A stretch of 64,000 nt of DNA from Bacillota bacterium. GTDB lineage: Bacteria > Bacillota > SHA-98 > UBA4971. The position numbers and the translations under genes are program-made. Where the stretch lies: NCBI GenBank assembly GCA_012842395.1, contig DUSX01000001.1, positions 37,466-101,465 of the forward strand, read 5' to 3'. Shown piece by piece: positions 1-9,513 of the stretch (positions within the stretch are counted from its first letter, which is position 1; each line of letters begins with the position of its first letter). The notes beneath the pieces are model-generated. The model did no database searches. It was not told where the DNA came from and was given only the letters and a program-made list of their open reading frames with translations.

Positions 1-134
1 AGACACGTTAAGAGGATAGCCGGAACCCATCTGGTTTTCATCCTCGCACCCCCAGACCAGTTATGATAAGCACATATCCGCTGCTCGTGGCGAACCGTTG
101 TGGACAAAACGCAGCTTCCACTACGATGGCCGTG

Positions 135-1607
135 CTACGGGCGGATCGCCAGACGCTGCGGCCTCGACGGCGCCTCACCAGGGACCACAACAGTGAACAC
201 GTAGACCCCAGGCGCAAGCCGCGCCCCGCTTGACGTAGTCAGATTCCACTCGATGGATCCCTTGCCCGATGCGAGCTCGGCGCTGTATACAAGCCGACCA
301 GCGATGTCATAGATACATAGAGTGCCGGCTTCGGGGATGTCGTACCAAAACGTGACCCGTTCCGATGCCGGGTTCGGACCAACGGTGATCCTTTCATCCA
401 AGGTCACCCAGGGGCCGATTTCACCTAGCGCCTGATTCACGGCGTTCCACTCTTCGCCGCTGATATCCCCATACTTGAAGAGCACGAAGCCATCTGCTCC
501 CGACAGGCGGGCGGCCTTCACAGCCTCAGCCAGGTCCTGAGCTGTGACCTTGCCGTAGGCCTGAACGCCGGCATAGACTCTCGGTTTTCCGTTGCTCTCC
601 GTAATGGCTCCCTGAGTCACGGTCCCCACCCAGGCAGGTGTTTTGCCGTAGTCAACGTGATAGGCCATGGGACAAATGAAATCGTAGAGCTCCGCGTCGC
701 AGTACCGCTGCCCGTAGTGGCACAGCGCAAACGTCTTGGAATCAGCAAGCGCGCCTTCAGGCATGAGGCTTGCCGAGAACGCAGCGTTCGGCTTGACCTC
801 TTTCACAATATTCCGCATGCTTTCTACGGCTGCCCTGATCTCGTCGGCGCGCATGTCAATCCACGCCTTGACGTCGCGATGCTCCGGGTAAGCCTCGTTT
901 TCGTACGCGTCGAATATGTATTGAGGATCGGGGGCCCCCCATGGACCGCTATAAAACGTCTTGCCGAGGGCTTGTCTCACACGCTCGATGTCGATGCCCA
1001 GAGCCGCGGCCTTCTCGTAATGGTGGGGGCAGAAACAGTACACCGCGTGTCCATACCGTATGTAGTCCAAATGGATGCCGTCCACATCGTAGTTCTCGAG
1101 GACTTCTCGGATCATCGCCTCGGTGTATTCGAGGTGGTCTTGAGAAGCGGGACACACTTTCCCATCGGTCATCTCATAGGGCTTATCCCCTGAATCAGGT
1201 TTTCCCCGGTGCCAGGCGCGATCCTCGGGATGCGCATCTGTGTATGCCTTATCCTGGTTGAAGACAAACCATGCGTGGACCTCGATCCCTCTGGGATGGC
1301 ACGCAGCTATCATCTCCGCAAGCACATCTCTAGAGGGATCAACCATCGGGGCAAGGCCGCTATTATAACCCGCCGTCCCAGCGGTCCCTCTCACCAGCAG
1401 AAACACCACGTTCACATGGTTTGCTTCCAGATCCCTCGCTATAGTCTCGGCGCCCACGTCTCGCACAGTGCTTCCCCACAGCCACACCCCTCTGACCCCA
1501 TATTCCTGATGGCTTCCGGCAGCGGATGCGGTCATGCCTCCACCCAACACCACAGCCAAGAGAACCGCCACGAGGATCACAGAGCCTCTCCGAAGAACCC
1601 CTGTCAT
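135..1607 (-). CDS. Secreted GHL10/DUF187-type glycoside hydrolase-like protein with C-terminal FlgD/sorting-like domain
   Basis: Predicted secreted hydrolase of 490 residues. Residues 1-30 are a signal peptide (basic start, long Ala/Val/Leu stretch, ending ASAA). The core reads as a GHL10-type TIM barrel: an early VRGVWLWG strand near 38-45 and the acidic VDGIHLDYIRY motif at 175-185, the usual family signature. From about residue 405 a beta-rich domain begins (VGPNPASERVTF, then IYDIAGRLVY), resembling the FlgD-Ig/type IX sorting-like domains appended to secreted proteins. It is the last gene of the amino-sugar glycan operon, about 160 bp after the GH3 gene. The start ATG follows AGGGAGGG. 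Substrate is inferred only from context as an extracellular or cell-wall glycan. Confidence 0.75.
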   Translation of the reverse strand: MTGVLRRGSVILVAVLLAVVLGGGMTASAAGSHQEYGVRGVWLWGSTVRDVGAETIARDLEANHVNVVFLLVRGTAGTAGYNSGLAPMVDPSRDVLAEMIAACHPRGIEVHAWFVFNQDKAYTDAHPEDRAWHRGKPDSGDKPYEMTDGKVCPASQDHLEYTEAMIREVLENYDVDGIHLDYIRYGHAVYCFCPHHYEKAAALGIDIERVRQALGKTFYSGPWGAPDPQYIFDAYENEAYPEHRDVKAWIDMRADEIRAAVESMRNIVKEVKPNAAFSASLMPEGALADSKTFALCHYGQRYCDAELYDFICPMAYHVDYGKTPAWVGTVTQGAITESNGKPRVYAGVQAYGKVTAQDLAEAVKAARLSGADGFVLFKYGDISGEEWNAVNQALGEIGPWVTLDERITVGPNPASERVTFWYDIPEAGTLCIYDIAGRLVYSAELASGKGSIEWNLTTSSGARLAPGVYVFTVVVPGEAPSRPQRLAIRP

Positions 1608-1766
1608 AGCATAGCACCCTCCCTTTCAGAAGTATGGTGTCGATGAATGTGCGCCACGCGCAATCTTGTGTGGAGGAACCTGGCTTCTACACTACCCTCA
1701 GGCTCATGCGTCATCCTGAGGACACGCCTGACTATGTGAACATGACCCCGTCCGGACGACGGCGCA

Positions 1767-3449
1767 TCAGAACCGCATTCCATGCCCTCTTGGGTACAGC
1801 CCCGGGATTGCCACCGGAAGCCTGCCCTGGGGGCGTATCTCACCGAACATGACTTCCGCAGCTGCCCGTATTGAGCAATCGCGATAACCGTACGTGACCA
1901 GGTAGGTCTCCACCTCGGGATATGCTCGCAAGTCGTATGGGTTTCTGATGGCGAGAGCCACAATGGGTTTACCGGTCTCCATGAGAGCCTTCACCAAAGC
2001 TCCCTGAGCCATCTCGTCAGCCGGGGTCTTGCACGACGTTGCCACGATGACCACGTCAGCCTCAAGTGCCGCGTCCACAGCGCGACGGATATCCTCGGCG
2101 GCAGGCCGTAGAGGAACGTCCACCTCTCTCGTCCGAGGACAACGGGTTCTGATAGCTTCCCCAAGCACGCTTACCTTGTCCCGAGCGTCTTCTTTTCGGA
2201 AGAGCGGCATCGTTGAAGGGTACACGACTGCGTATGCGTTGCTGGTGGACGGGGCTAGAGGCAATATGCCCCGGTGATCTCTGACAACTGTGATGGACGC
2301 CCGAGCAACTTCCTGCTCTATGAGCCTGTGCTCCCTGCAGCCAACCATCTCCAGCCCCTTGCCGTACCCGGCCTCGGCCCTCTCGAAATCGCCGAGCCAG
2401 GCCGCCTTGGCACGGAGGATCCTGCGCACGGATTCGTCGATCCGCGCCCTCGGGATGGTACCGTCTTCGACGGCCGTTATGAGAGCATCGATTGCCTGTC
2501 TCTGAAGAGCCAACGTGTGACACATCAGGACGATGTCGGCGCCAGCGTTCACAGCTGCCACGGCAGCCTGCCCGGGCCCGTAGTTGTCTTTGATCGCCCG
2601 CATCTCCAAGCAGTCCGTTATGACGACCCCCTCAAACAGGAGCTTGCGGCGGAGAAGCCCTGTCAGGATGTCCCACGACAGCGTCGCAGGAACACCGCGA
2701 GGGGCGCCGAGTGCAGGGTATGCGATGTGGGCAGTCATTATGGCCGGCACTCCGGCCTTGATGGCTGCGGCGAATGGCGCGAGCTCCACTCTTGCCAGGT
2801 CTTCGCCGGGGAAATCTATCGTCGGCAGGTCCTCGTGGGTATCGTACCTCGTCCTTCCGTGACCTGGAAAGTGCTTGGCCTCACAGACCACACCCGCGTC
2901 TCGGAATCCGCGGATCATCGCCTCCGCGAGCCGCGACACCTCGTCGGGGTCATCCCCGAACGAGCGGACCCCGATTATCGGGTTGTCCGGTTCCGCGTTC
3001 ACGTCCACAACGGGCGCCGATACAATGTTCATGCCCATAGCGAGAGCCTCGCAGCCCATCGCATATGCCGCTTCATAGGCGTGCCGCGTGCTGCCCGTTG
3101 CACCGATAGCCATGGCGCCTGGAAACGTGCAAGCGCCCTCGGTCACCTGCATGACTATACCGCCTTCGCTGTCCCCGTGGACGAATAAAGGCGCAGCGGC
3201 TCCTGCGGCACGGGCTGCTCTTTGCAGCTCGGTAGTGAGAGCTCTCATCGACTCCGGGGTCCTTGCGTTTCTTGCAAGGACCGCAACTCCGCCTATGCCG
3301 GGATCCCTAAGGAGTCCGGTGACCCCCGGCGGCAGCTCCCCGTGAAAGGGCTCCGGGAAGCCAACCATCATCATCTGGCCGATTTTCTGCTTGAGGTCCA
3401 TGGAGTCCAGGACCGACTCAATGTTTGTGCAATTGCTTGCGCTCTCCAC
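1767..3449 (-). CDS. nagZ: GH3 beta-N-acetylhexosaminidase, NagZ-like
   Basis: Glycoside hydrolase family 3 enzyme of 560 residues, likely cytoplasmic since no signal peptide is seen. The NagZ hallmark KHFPGHG lies at 192-198 and is followed by the Asp-Thr-His acid/base triad at 203-205, which separates N-acetylglucosaminidases from ordinary GH3 glucosidases. The catalytic nucleophile is Asp279 in VITDCLEM. A C-terminal domain of about 200 residues, longer than in minimal NagZ, carries the segment VVIVATSCKTP. Expected reaction: removal of terminal beta-GlcNAc from imported glycan or muropeptide fragments. It follows the permease gene by 35 bp in the same operon. The start is GTG, with AAGGTGG about 13 bases upstream. 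Confidence 0.88.
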   Translation of the reverse strand: MESASNCTNIESVLDSMDLKQKIGQMMMVGFPEPFHGELPPGVTGLLRDPGIGGVAVLARNARTPESMRALTTELQRAARAAGAAAPLFVHGDSEGGIVMQVTEGACTFPGAMAIGATGSTRHAYEAAYAMGCEALAMGMNIVSAPVVDVNAEPDNPIIGVRSFGDDPDEVSRLAEAMIRGFRDAGVVCEAKHFPGHGRTRYDTHEDLPTIDFPGEDLARVELAPFAAAIKAGVPAIMTAHIAYPALGAPRGVPATLSWDILTGLLRRKLLFEGVVITDCLEMRAIKDNYGPGQAAVAAVNAGADIVLMCHTLALQRQAIDALITAVEDGTIPRARIDESVRRILRAKAAWLGDFERAEAGYGKGLEMVGCREHRLIEQEVARASITVVRDHRGILPLAPSTSNAYAVVYPSTMPLFRKEDARDKVSVLGEAIRTRCPRTREVDVPLRPAAEDIRRAVDAALEADVVIVATSCKTPADEMAQGALVKALMETGKPIVALAIRNPYDLRAYPEVETYLVTYGYRDCSIRAAAEVMFGEIRPQGRLPVAIPGLYPRGHGMRF

Positions 3450-3484
3450 AGGTCTCAGCTTCCACCTTTCTCACATGTTGAGGC

Positions 3485-4345
3485 TCAACCCTTTATCGAG
3501 CCGATCATAATGCCCTTTTGGAACAAGTTTTGCATCGACAGGTACACGATGACTATCGGCAGAGTTGCAAGAGTCATCCCGGCACACAGCGTCCCCCATT
3601 GTGTCACATTCAAGCCCCTGAACATCGTCAGAGCTAGCGGCAGCGTCTTGAGCCTGATGTTGTTGATGATGAGAAGGGGCCAGAAGAAGAGGTTCCATGA
3701 CCACATTGCCTTGAATATTGCCATGGTGGCCGTGACCGGCTTCGCGAGAGGAAGCATTATGGACATGTATGTACGAAACGCAGAGCAGCCGTCCACTCGT
3801 GCCGCATCCTCGAGGTCCTGAGGGATCGTCTGAAAGAACTGCTTGAACATGAAGATGCCGAAACCGCTGGCCAGGAACGGCACGATCATGCCTTGATATG
3901 AATCCAGCCACCCTAATCTCCGCACGACCAGGTACAACGGGATGGCGATCACGTAAAACGGAACCATCATAGTTCCCAGGGCAAGGTAGAACAGAAGATT
4001 CTTCCCGGGGACCCTCCTTCTGGCTAGGACGTAGCCTGCAAGAGAGTCTATTATCAGCGCCGGCCCTGTGATGAGCACGCTTACGATGAGGCTGTTCCAG
4101 AAGAACGTTCCGAGGCTTACGGATTCATCGAAGCTGCGGGAGAAGTTCCATGCCTTCACGTAATTGGCCAACGTGACATCTGTCGGGATCAGCTGGTACG
4201 ATATGATAACCGAATCAGGAGCAAGTGAAGTCGAGATCATCCAAAGAAACGGTGCCGCCATCACAAGTGCGCCGAGTATCAAGGCTGCATACTTGAGTAC
4301 TCCCAAGATGTATCCCTGAATTCGTCCGCTGCGTCCTCTAGTCAA
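3485..4345 (-). CDS. Carbohydrate ABC transporter permease, MalG/CUT1 family
   Basis: Integral membrane permease of 286 residues, normal for the MalG side of CUT1 importers. Six hydrophobic segments are visible. The EAA loop that docks the ATPase is present as DLEDAARVDGCSAFRTYMSI near 195-214. It should pair with the MalF-like permease encoded 31 bp upstream and the binding protein two genes upstream. No ATPase gene is present in this operon, so a shared MsmX-type ATPase elsewhere is likely. Substrate is inferred from the flanking GH84 and GH3 genes as N-acetylhexosamine oligosaccharides. Confidence 0.92.
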   Translation of the reverse strand: MTRGRSGRIQGYILGVLKYAALILGALVMAAPFLWMISTSLAPDSVIISYQLIPTDVTLANYVKAWNFSRSFDESVSLGTFFWNSLIVSVLITGPALIIDSLAGYVLARRRVPGKNLLFYLALGTMMVPFYVIAIPLYLVVRRLGWLDSYQGMIVPFLASGFGIFMFKQFFQTIPQDLEDAARVDGCSAFRTYMSIMLPLAKPVTATMAIFKAMWSWNLFFWPLLIINNIRLKTLPLALTMFRGLNVTQWGTLCAGMTLATLPIVIVYLSMQNLFQKGIMIGSIKG

Positions 4346-4376
4346 AGCATTTCACCTCCGACCTATTACCGGAAAG

Positions 4377-5351
4377 CTAATACACGATCTCCTCCGCCCG
4401 GAAGGCTCGGCGCATCACCCAGCTCAGCAGCAGCAGCCCGAGAAACAACGTAACCGCGAGCGCGCTCGCGTACCCCATATCGAACTCGAAGAACCCCTTT
4501 GTGTACAGCAGGTTAATCAGCGTTGTAGTGCTGTAACCTGGCCCGCCGCCCGTCATGACGTACGTTTGTGTAAATACCTGGAAAGAACCGATAACCTCGG
4601 TGACCAGGATGAAGAAGGTCGTCGGTTTGAGCAGGGGGATGGTTATGAACCGGATCCTCTGCCACCCCGTTGCGCCGTCGATCGCCGCGGCCTCATGCAA
4701 TTCTGGCGGGATCCCCTGAAGGCCCGCAAGGAAGATGGTCATGACGTATCCTAATTCCTTCCACACGCTCATTATGCATACGGAAAACATTGCAAGTCTG
4801 GAATCTGCAAGCCACCCCTTCGGAGGAAAGCCCAACGCCTTGAGCATCTGGTTTGCGAGGCCGGCCTCGCTTGCGTTGAAGACCAGCGACCACACGATCG
4901 AGGCCGCAACCATCGAGGTGACAACGGGCAGGAAGTAAATCGTCCGGAGGAAGTTCTTGCCGAACAAATGCTTCTGGTCTAGCAGAAGCGCAAGAGCAAG
5001 ACCCAACACCAGGCGTGCAGGCACGGTGCCCAGGCTGTAACGCAGGGTGTTCCAGATTGCGACCCTGAAAACGCTGTCTTTGAACATTTTAATGAAATTA
5101 GCGAGCCCGGCAAATTGGGGCTGCCTTAGAGACAAGATGCTGTAGTTGAACAGGCTCAGGTAGAAGCTCCACGCCACTGGTATGAATATGAACACAAGGA
5201 AGACCATGTAGGCGGGAGCGATCATGGAGTATGACTCCAGGAGCTCGCCAACTCTGTACACCACTGCCCTAATTCTTCTCTTTCGCCTAGCCATATCATG
5301 AGCCACCGTTGTCTGAACGCTGCCACCTGGCGTTGTCGCCGTCTGCTTCAC
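4377..5351 (-). CDS. Carbohydrate ABC transporter permease, MalF/CUT1 family
   Basis: MalF-like permease with six membrane segments and the EAA loop ELHEAAAIDGATGWQRIRFI in the second half. The open frame extends upstream to 5420, but that segment covers a perfect 13-bp hairpin (5379-5408) and reads as a Gly/Pro-rich peptide. I prefer the GTG at 5351, preceded by GCGGGGG, giving 324 residues; an ATG at 5294 beginning MARRKRRIRA is a second option. It lies directly after the binding-protein gene, the standard order for CUT1 importers. Role: membrane subunit for oligosaccharide uptake. Confidence 0.9.
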   Translation of the reverse strand: MKQTATTPGGSVQTTVAHDMARRKRRIRAVVYRVGELLESYSMIAPAYMVFLVFIFIPVAWSFYLSLFNYSILSLRQPQFAGLANFIKMFKDSVFRVAIWNTLRYSLGTVPARLVLGLALALLLDQKHLFGKNFLRTIYFLPVVTSMVAASIVWSLVFNASEAGLANQMLKALGFPPKGWLADSRLAMFSVCIMSVWKELGYVMTIFLAGLQGIPPELHEAAAIDGATGWQRIRFITIPLLKPTTFFILVTEVIGSFQVFTQTYVMTGGGPGYSTTTLINLLYTKGFFEFDMGYASALAVTLFLGLLLLSWVMRRAFRAEEIVY

Positions 5352-5378
5352 CCGGTATCCCCCGCTTTCTGGGCTACC

Positions 5379-5408
5379 GCCTCCGCCGGGCCCAAGCCCG
5401 GCGGAGGC
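5379..5408 (-). promoter_or_regulatory. Intercistronic hairpin between binding-protein and permease genes
   Basis: A perfect 13-bp stem (5379-5391 with 5396-5408) closes a four-base loop. It starts 36 bp after the stop of the binding-protein gene and ends 28 bp before the preferred permease start. No T tract follows. Such hairpins commonly stabilise the upstream message or partly terminate transcription so that binding protein is made in excess; that role here is inferred. Confidence 0.75.
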
Positions 5409-5443
5409 TCCACACACCAACGGTTATTCGAGCCTATCGAATC

Positions 5444-6727
5444 TCAGGGCTGTTTCAGTATCTCTTCCAGCTTCTTCTGGAGGTCATCCATGGCCTGTTT
5501 TACCGTCTTCTTGCCTTCCATCGCCTCTTGAACCTCTGCGCGTATCGCGCTTGAGAAGCTCGAAGCTTTGGGATGCTTGAAGTAGAAATACCCGCCCACC
5601 TCAAGCTGCTTGGCAAACGCCTGCTTGATGGGATCCTTGAAGTACTCGTGACCCACGAGAGACTTCCTCGCCGGTGAGAATCCGGAGAGCTTGCAATACT
5701 CAGCCATCCACTTCGGCGAGAGGAAGAACTCGATGAACTTCCACGCGGCTTCTTTGTTTTTGGACTGCTTCGACATAACGAGCACGTCAGCTCCTGCATA
5801 AGCCGCGTGCCCTTTCTTGTGCGGCAGCAAGCCGATCCCGAACTTCCCTGCAAGCGCAGGCTCCTTGGAGAAGGTGGCGGCAGTGTCCTCGCCGTCGAAG
5901 AAGAGGGCCACCTTGCCTTCGGCGAACATCTTCTGGATCTCTTGCAGGTTTATCGTGGTTATGCCGGGTGGTGTAACCTTGTGCGTTCTGATGAGGTCCA
6001 CGTAGAACTGCATGGCCTCGATCACAGCAGGATTGTTCGCAGTGGCCACGTTCCGCTCTTCGTCAACGAAGTCGACGCCATTCTGACGCACGAACGGCTG
6101 GTACTGGGAAACGTAGCGCCCGGAGGTCCCGAACCCGTACTGATCGATCACCCCGTCGCCGTTGAGGTCGCGTGTCAGCTTTTTGGCATATGTCAAGAAC
6201 TCTTCCCACGTCCAGCTGGTCGTCGGCTCAGGGACGCCAGCGGCCGCCAAGAGGTCCTTCCGATAGAACATCGCGCGCACAGTGCCAAACCACGGGAGGG
6301 CATACAGCTTTCCGTTATACGTGCATCTCTCAATGAACTGCGGGTAAAAGTCGTTTTTCACCGCCTGCGGTATATATGCGTCAAGAGGTTCCAGCGCGCC
6401 CGCCGCTGCCAGCACATGCTCGAAGGGATCACCAACGGTGAACACGTCCGCGATGGTGCCCCCTACTATGGCAGCTTGGAACTTGGTGTGGGGGTCTTCA
6501 GCCCACGGGATCGCCTGGAAATTTACCTGTATGTCCGGATTCGCAGCTTCAAACTCGTCGATTAGCTGGCGCACAAGTGCACTGGTCTCAGGGGTACCAC
6601 CAGCCTGCCAGAAAGTGATGGTAACCTTCTTGGCAGCGCTCGCTAGCGGAACAGCTATCAGCATGATCGCGAGACACGCAACGGAGACCAAGGCAAATCG
6701 CTTTAGTACTCTCGAAAACCGAGGCAT
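5444..6727 (-). CDS. Carbohydrate ABC transporter substrate-binding protein
   Basis: Extracellular binding protein of 427 residues (SBP_bac_1 type). Residues 1-31 form a signal peptide ending VPLASAA; no clear lipobox cysteine is present. The mature start KKVTITFWQAGG and the segment ADVFTVGDPFEHVLAAAG are typical of CUT1 sugar binders, as are AAWKFIEFFLSP and the Lys-rich end. It is first of the three transport genes and is separated from the permease gene by the hairpin at 5379-5408. It should deliver oligosaccharides, probably GlcNAc-containing, to the two permeases. Confidence 0.92.
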   Translation of the reverse strand: MPRFSRVLKRFALVSVACLAIMLIAVPLASAAKKVTITFWQAGGTPETSALVRQLIDEFEAANPDIQVNFQAIPWAEDPHTKFQAAIVGGTIADVFTVGDPFEHVLAAAGALEPLDAYIPQAVKNDFYPQFIERCTYNGKLYALPWFGTVRAMFYRKDLLAAAGVPEPTTSWTWEEFLTYAKKLTRDLNGDGVIDQYGFGTSGRYVSQYQPFVRQNGVDFVDEERNVATANNPAVIEAMQFYVDLIRTHKVTPPGITTINLQEIQKMFAEGKVALFFDGEDTAATFSKEPALAGKFGIGLLPHKKGHAAYAGADVLVMSKQSKNKEAAWKFIEFFLSPKWMAEYCKLSGFSPARKSLVGHEYFKDPIKQAFAKQLEVGGYFYFKHPKASSFSSAIRAEVQEAMEGKKTVKQAMDDLQKKLEEILKQP

Positions 6728-6862
6728 CTCCTATTTACCTCCTCGTATTCATGATTAGGTCCCGGCAAGAACAGCACACCAAAAGACCCGTCTCCTACCT
6801 TTCCTAACCTCGCCTACCTCGCCTGAGTCACCCGAGTCCGTCCCATCCGTCCGATCCCGTGA

Positions 6863-8689
6863 TCACCCCCCATCTCCTGGCACTTGGCGCAAGTTAACGG
6901 AAGACTCAGTCTGTCTAACCATGGCCTCGATCTCTTGCAGGTACCACGCGGCGTCCGAAAGCGTGCTGTCATCCCAGTCGCACCATGCGAGATCTGCCGT
7001 GCGAAGGAACCTTTTCATGGCGTCCAGGGCACGCGCGTCGGAGGTATCGTACCCTTGCGTTGCCGCTTCTGAAGGACGCAGTCCGCACCCGCAGCGCCCG
7101 TAGCGCCAGGCGTTGTACGCCTCGCAGAACGCCAAGAACCTGTTGAAGCCCTCTTCCAGCTCCGAGGCAAGGCGCTCGTTCTGCAGTAGCCTCTTGACGA
7201 CAGGAATGAGGGTTCTTATGATTCCTGCGGCCATGAGAAGGTCCTCGGAAGCTCGCTGTGAGCTGGGGTTCGCCGCCACATCGCAAGCATAGTCGCGGGT
7301 ATCTCTAAGCGCGTCATAGTACCTCGTGTAGGCCTCGACCAGCAACTTGAGCGGCTCCCGTGCCTCAGCCCCCGCGACGACTGCAACTGCCTCTTGCAGC
7401 GCCGCTTCAGGTCGGTACGAGGCAGGGTCCCAACAGTACTTTCCGATGGTCCACAGAGGAATCTTGGACGCCTCCACCTGCCGCATCGGGTTAGACACAA
7501 GACCCTCGATCCAACGGGGCAGCTCCGTGCATGATAGCCTCACGGGCTCGAGCAACAAACGCCAGGGGTACGGCGCGAGGTAGTCATTCACCGGGTAGTT
7601 CAGCCACAGAAACGGCTTTCTGCCCACCAAGGAGGAGAAGAACCGGGCATCTTCCCCGGTGACGATCGTTGAATTCCACTCGGGGCCCGTCCAAAAGACA
7701 TCTACATCCTCTGGCAGACCGTGCACCAATGCTTCTGTGTAATCCTTCCTTTCAAGTGCATAGCGGGTGAAATACGTAGTCGGACAGAATATGAGCTTGT
7801 TCTCAGAGTCGAGACTCCTCAACGCATCGTCGAGGCGCCTTACGAGATCTACATGCGCGTGGCCCAGCCCCGCATATGCGCGCCTGTCCTCCGGGTGTGT
7901 CATCTCGAAGTTGATGTCATCAAGGGCAAGCGCGAAGGTCCTCACCCCGAGGTCGTATGAAGCCCGGAATTTCGCAACAAGAAGCGCCAGGTCCTGTTCG
8001 CTTGAGTAACATATTGGAGGCTCACTTCGAAGGGAAGGATTGACAGCAACGCATACACGAATGTACCTCTCATTGCAGCGCTGCACTATTTCTGAAATCG
8101 CCTGCAGATGTTCGTCTGAATACGGCATCCGCCACTCGCGGCAGTGCTCTGGCACCATTCCGTAGCACATCATCAGGAAATTGAACCGACACGCAGGCAG
8201 GAAATCTATGATCGATAGGTAATCCGATGGGTTCCACCGCAGTCCTTTTATCCCGCGCACAGCCATGGCAGGAGAGGACGAGATGTCGAGCACCGGGACC
8301 TCAAGCACACCGTTTTCGAACCTTGACCGCATCTTCAGTTCCTGGACGCCGTAGAGCAGGCCGGCTGGCGACGCTGCAACGAGCCTGGCCTCGACGTGCG
8401 GCCCCTCGCCCCCCGGTGAGACGGTCAAACGGTAGCCTTCCTCCGACGCCTGCCCGAGCGCCTCAGGATTCAAAGCCAGCGAGATTATATCTCCCTCGCC
8501 TCTCTCGACGGACGCACCTTGGCGGCGGTCAGGCCTGTCAAGCGCTACAGGGATATCCACCCCGAAGACCATCCGCAGGAAATCCTTGAGATCTCGGACG
8601 GCTGCGGAGCGCTTCCGCTCGGGGGAATCCACCAAAATGGAGCATGTCCTATGAATACTGGCCTGGCCAGTACTGCCTGCACCAGTCAA
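6863..8689 (-). CDS. GH84-family beta-N-acetylglucosaminidase (NagJ/O-GlcNAcase-like)
   Basis: Predicted retaining beta-N-acetylglucosaminidase of 608 residues using substrate-assisted catalysis. Residues 1-145 resemble the GH20b/GH84 N-terminal domain (AASPAGLLYGVQEL at 105-118). The barrel starts at AVRGIKGLRW and carries the catalytic Asp pair 257-258 in FALALDDIN, matching the GH84 signature. VFWTGPEWNS and LWLNYPVNDY also match family substrate-site strands. A helical C-terminal region follows. No signal peptide is evident, so it may act in the cytoplasm on imported oligosaccharides. The gap of 135 bp to the binding-protein gene and 86 bp to the SIS gene is compatible with one operon. 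Confidence 0.82.
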   Translation of the reverse strand: MTGAGSTGQASIHRTCSILVDSPERKRSAAVRDLKDFLRMVFGVDIPVALDRPDRRQGASVERGEGDIISLALNPEALGQASEEGYRLTVSPGGEGPHVEARLVAASPAGLLYGVQELKMRSRFENGVLEVPVLDISSSPAMAVRGIKGLRWNPSDYLSIIDFLPACRFNFLMMCYGMVPEHCREWRMPYSDEHLQAISEIVQRCNERYIRVCVAVNPSLRSEPPICYSSEQDLALLVAKFRASYDLGVRTFALALDDINFEMTHPEDRRAYAGLGHAHVDLVRRLDDALRSLDSENKLIFCPTTYFTRYALERKDYTEALVHGLPEDVDVFWTGPEWNSTIVTGEDARFFSSLVGRKPFLWLNYPVNDYLAPYPWRLLLEPVRLSCTELPRWIEGLVSNPMRQVEASKIPLWTIGKYCWDPASYRPEAALQEAVAVVAGAEAREPLKLLVEAYTRYYDALRDTRDYACDVAANPSSQRASEDLLMAAGIIRTLIPVVKRLLQNERLASELEEGFNRFLAFCEAYNAWRYGRCGCGLRPSEAATQGYDTSDARALDAMKRFLRTADLAWCDWDDSTLSDAAWYLQEIEAMVRQTESSVNLRQVPGDGG

Positions 8690-8775
8690 TGTCCTCAGCC
8701 CTCACCTGTCGTTGGTCGTTGCCGCACCTTCCCGCTCGGCCCCACGCGGGCCGAGCGCTGATCCATGCCTGGTCC

Positions 8776-9513
8776 TCACCTTCTGGTCCCGTATCCACCC
8801 GCAAACCTCGGCTCCCATTGCTGGTTGTGCTCGTCTCCGCCCTCCACGTTGGAGCTTATGAAGACAGGCGGCTTTATCCCCGCCCGAAGCAGCCTCTCCA
8901 CGACTTCCGCGACAAGTGTGTTGATGATCGCGGCTCCTGTGACAGTTGATGTGGGACTTACCTTGGTCGAGAGCCCACCCACCTCAAGGATGGCGTCCCC
9001 GAACACCCCGCAGTTGTCTATGACTATGTCGGCGACCTCGAATAGCCGCTTACCGCTGCTGTGGCGCGACGCAACCTTGCTCGAGTGAGCCAGCGACGTG
9101 AGGGCGATAACCAGTGCACCGCGGCCCTTCGAGGTAAGCGCCACTTCCACAGGCACGACGTTTCTCCCGGAGTTGGAGATCACCATGACCGTGTCGCCCT
9201 CTTCGATACCCGCGTGTTCAACGATGATCTCTGCGTAACCCTCGAGGCGCTCCATCGCAGTCGCCTTAAAAGGTCCTTCGTGCAGCATTAACGCGGGTTC
9301 CAGGATCGCATTGACCGGCACGAGCCCTCCGGCCCGACAAAAGGCCTCTTCAGCCATCATGTGCGAATGACCTGTGCCGAAGAGGTGAAATGTCTTGCCC
9401 CTGCTGATCGACTCGGCCACAGCATCCGCAGCCTTGCATATCGCCTCAAACTGCGTTTTCTCCACTGCGTCCAGGAGTTCACGGATGCTTTCGAAGTATC
9501 TCTTGCCTAACAC
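8776..9513 (-). CDS. SIS-domain protein (UPF0309-like putative phosphosugar isomerase)
   Basis: SIS-fold protein of 245 residues, normal for the UPF0309/sugar-isomerase-domain group. The first phosphosugar strand reads FHLFGTGHSHMMAEEAF near 42-58 and the second is VMVISNSGRN near 109-118, the two loops that bind the sugar phosphate. The start overlaps the end of the ceramidase-like gene by 7 bp, implying translational coupling. In this operon it probably handles a phosphorylated amino sugar such as GlcNAc-6-P or a derivative; the precise reaction is not visible. Confidence 0.82.
   Translation of the reverse strand: MLGKRYFESIRELLDAVEKTQFEAICKAADAVAESISRGKTFHLFGTGHSHMMAEEAFCRAGGLVPVNAILEPALMLHEGPFKATAMERLEGYAEIIVEHAGIEEGDTVMVISNSGRNVVPVEVALTSKGRGALVIALTSLAHSSKVASRHSSGKRLFEVADIVIDNCGVFGDAILEVGGLSTKVSPTSTVTGAAIINTLVAEVVERLLRAGIKPPVFISSNVEGGDEHNQQWEPRFAGGYGTRR

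Noticed and set aside
1..134. Fourth copy of repeat family 1 near position 35
   Set aside because: Only GTTTTCATCCTC and CAC are shared; neither hairpin can be traced, so the match may be chance.
5352..5420. Upstream extension of the MalF-like permease
   Set aside because: The extension translates a perfect hairpin, and a better start with a ribosome site lies after it.
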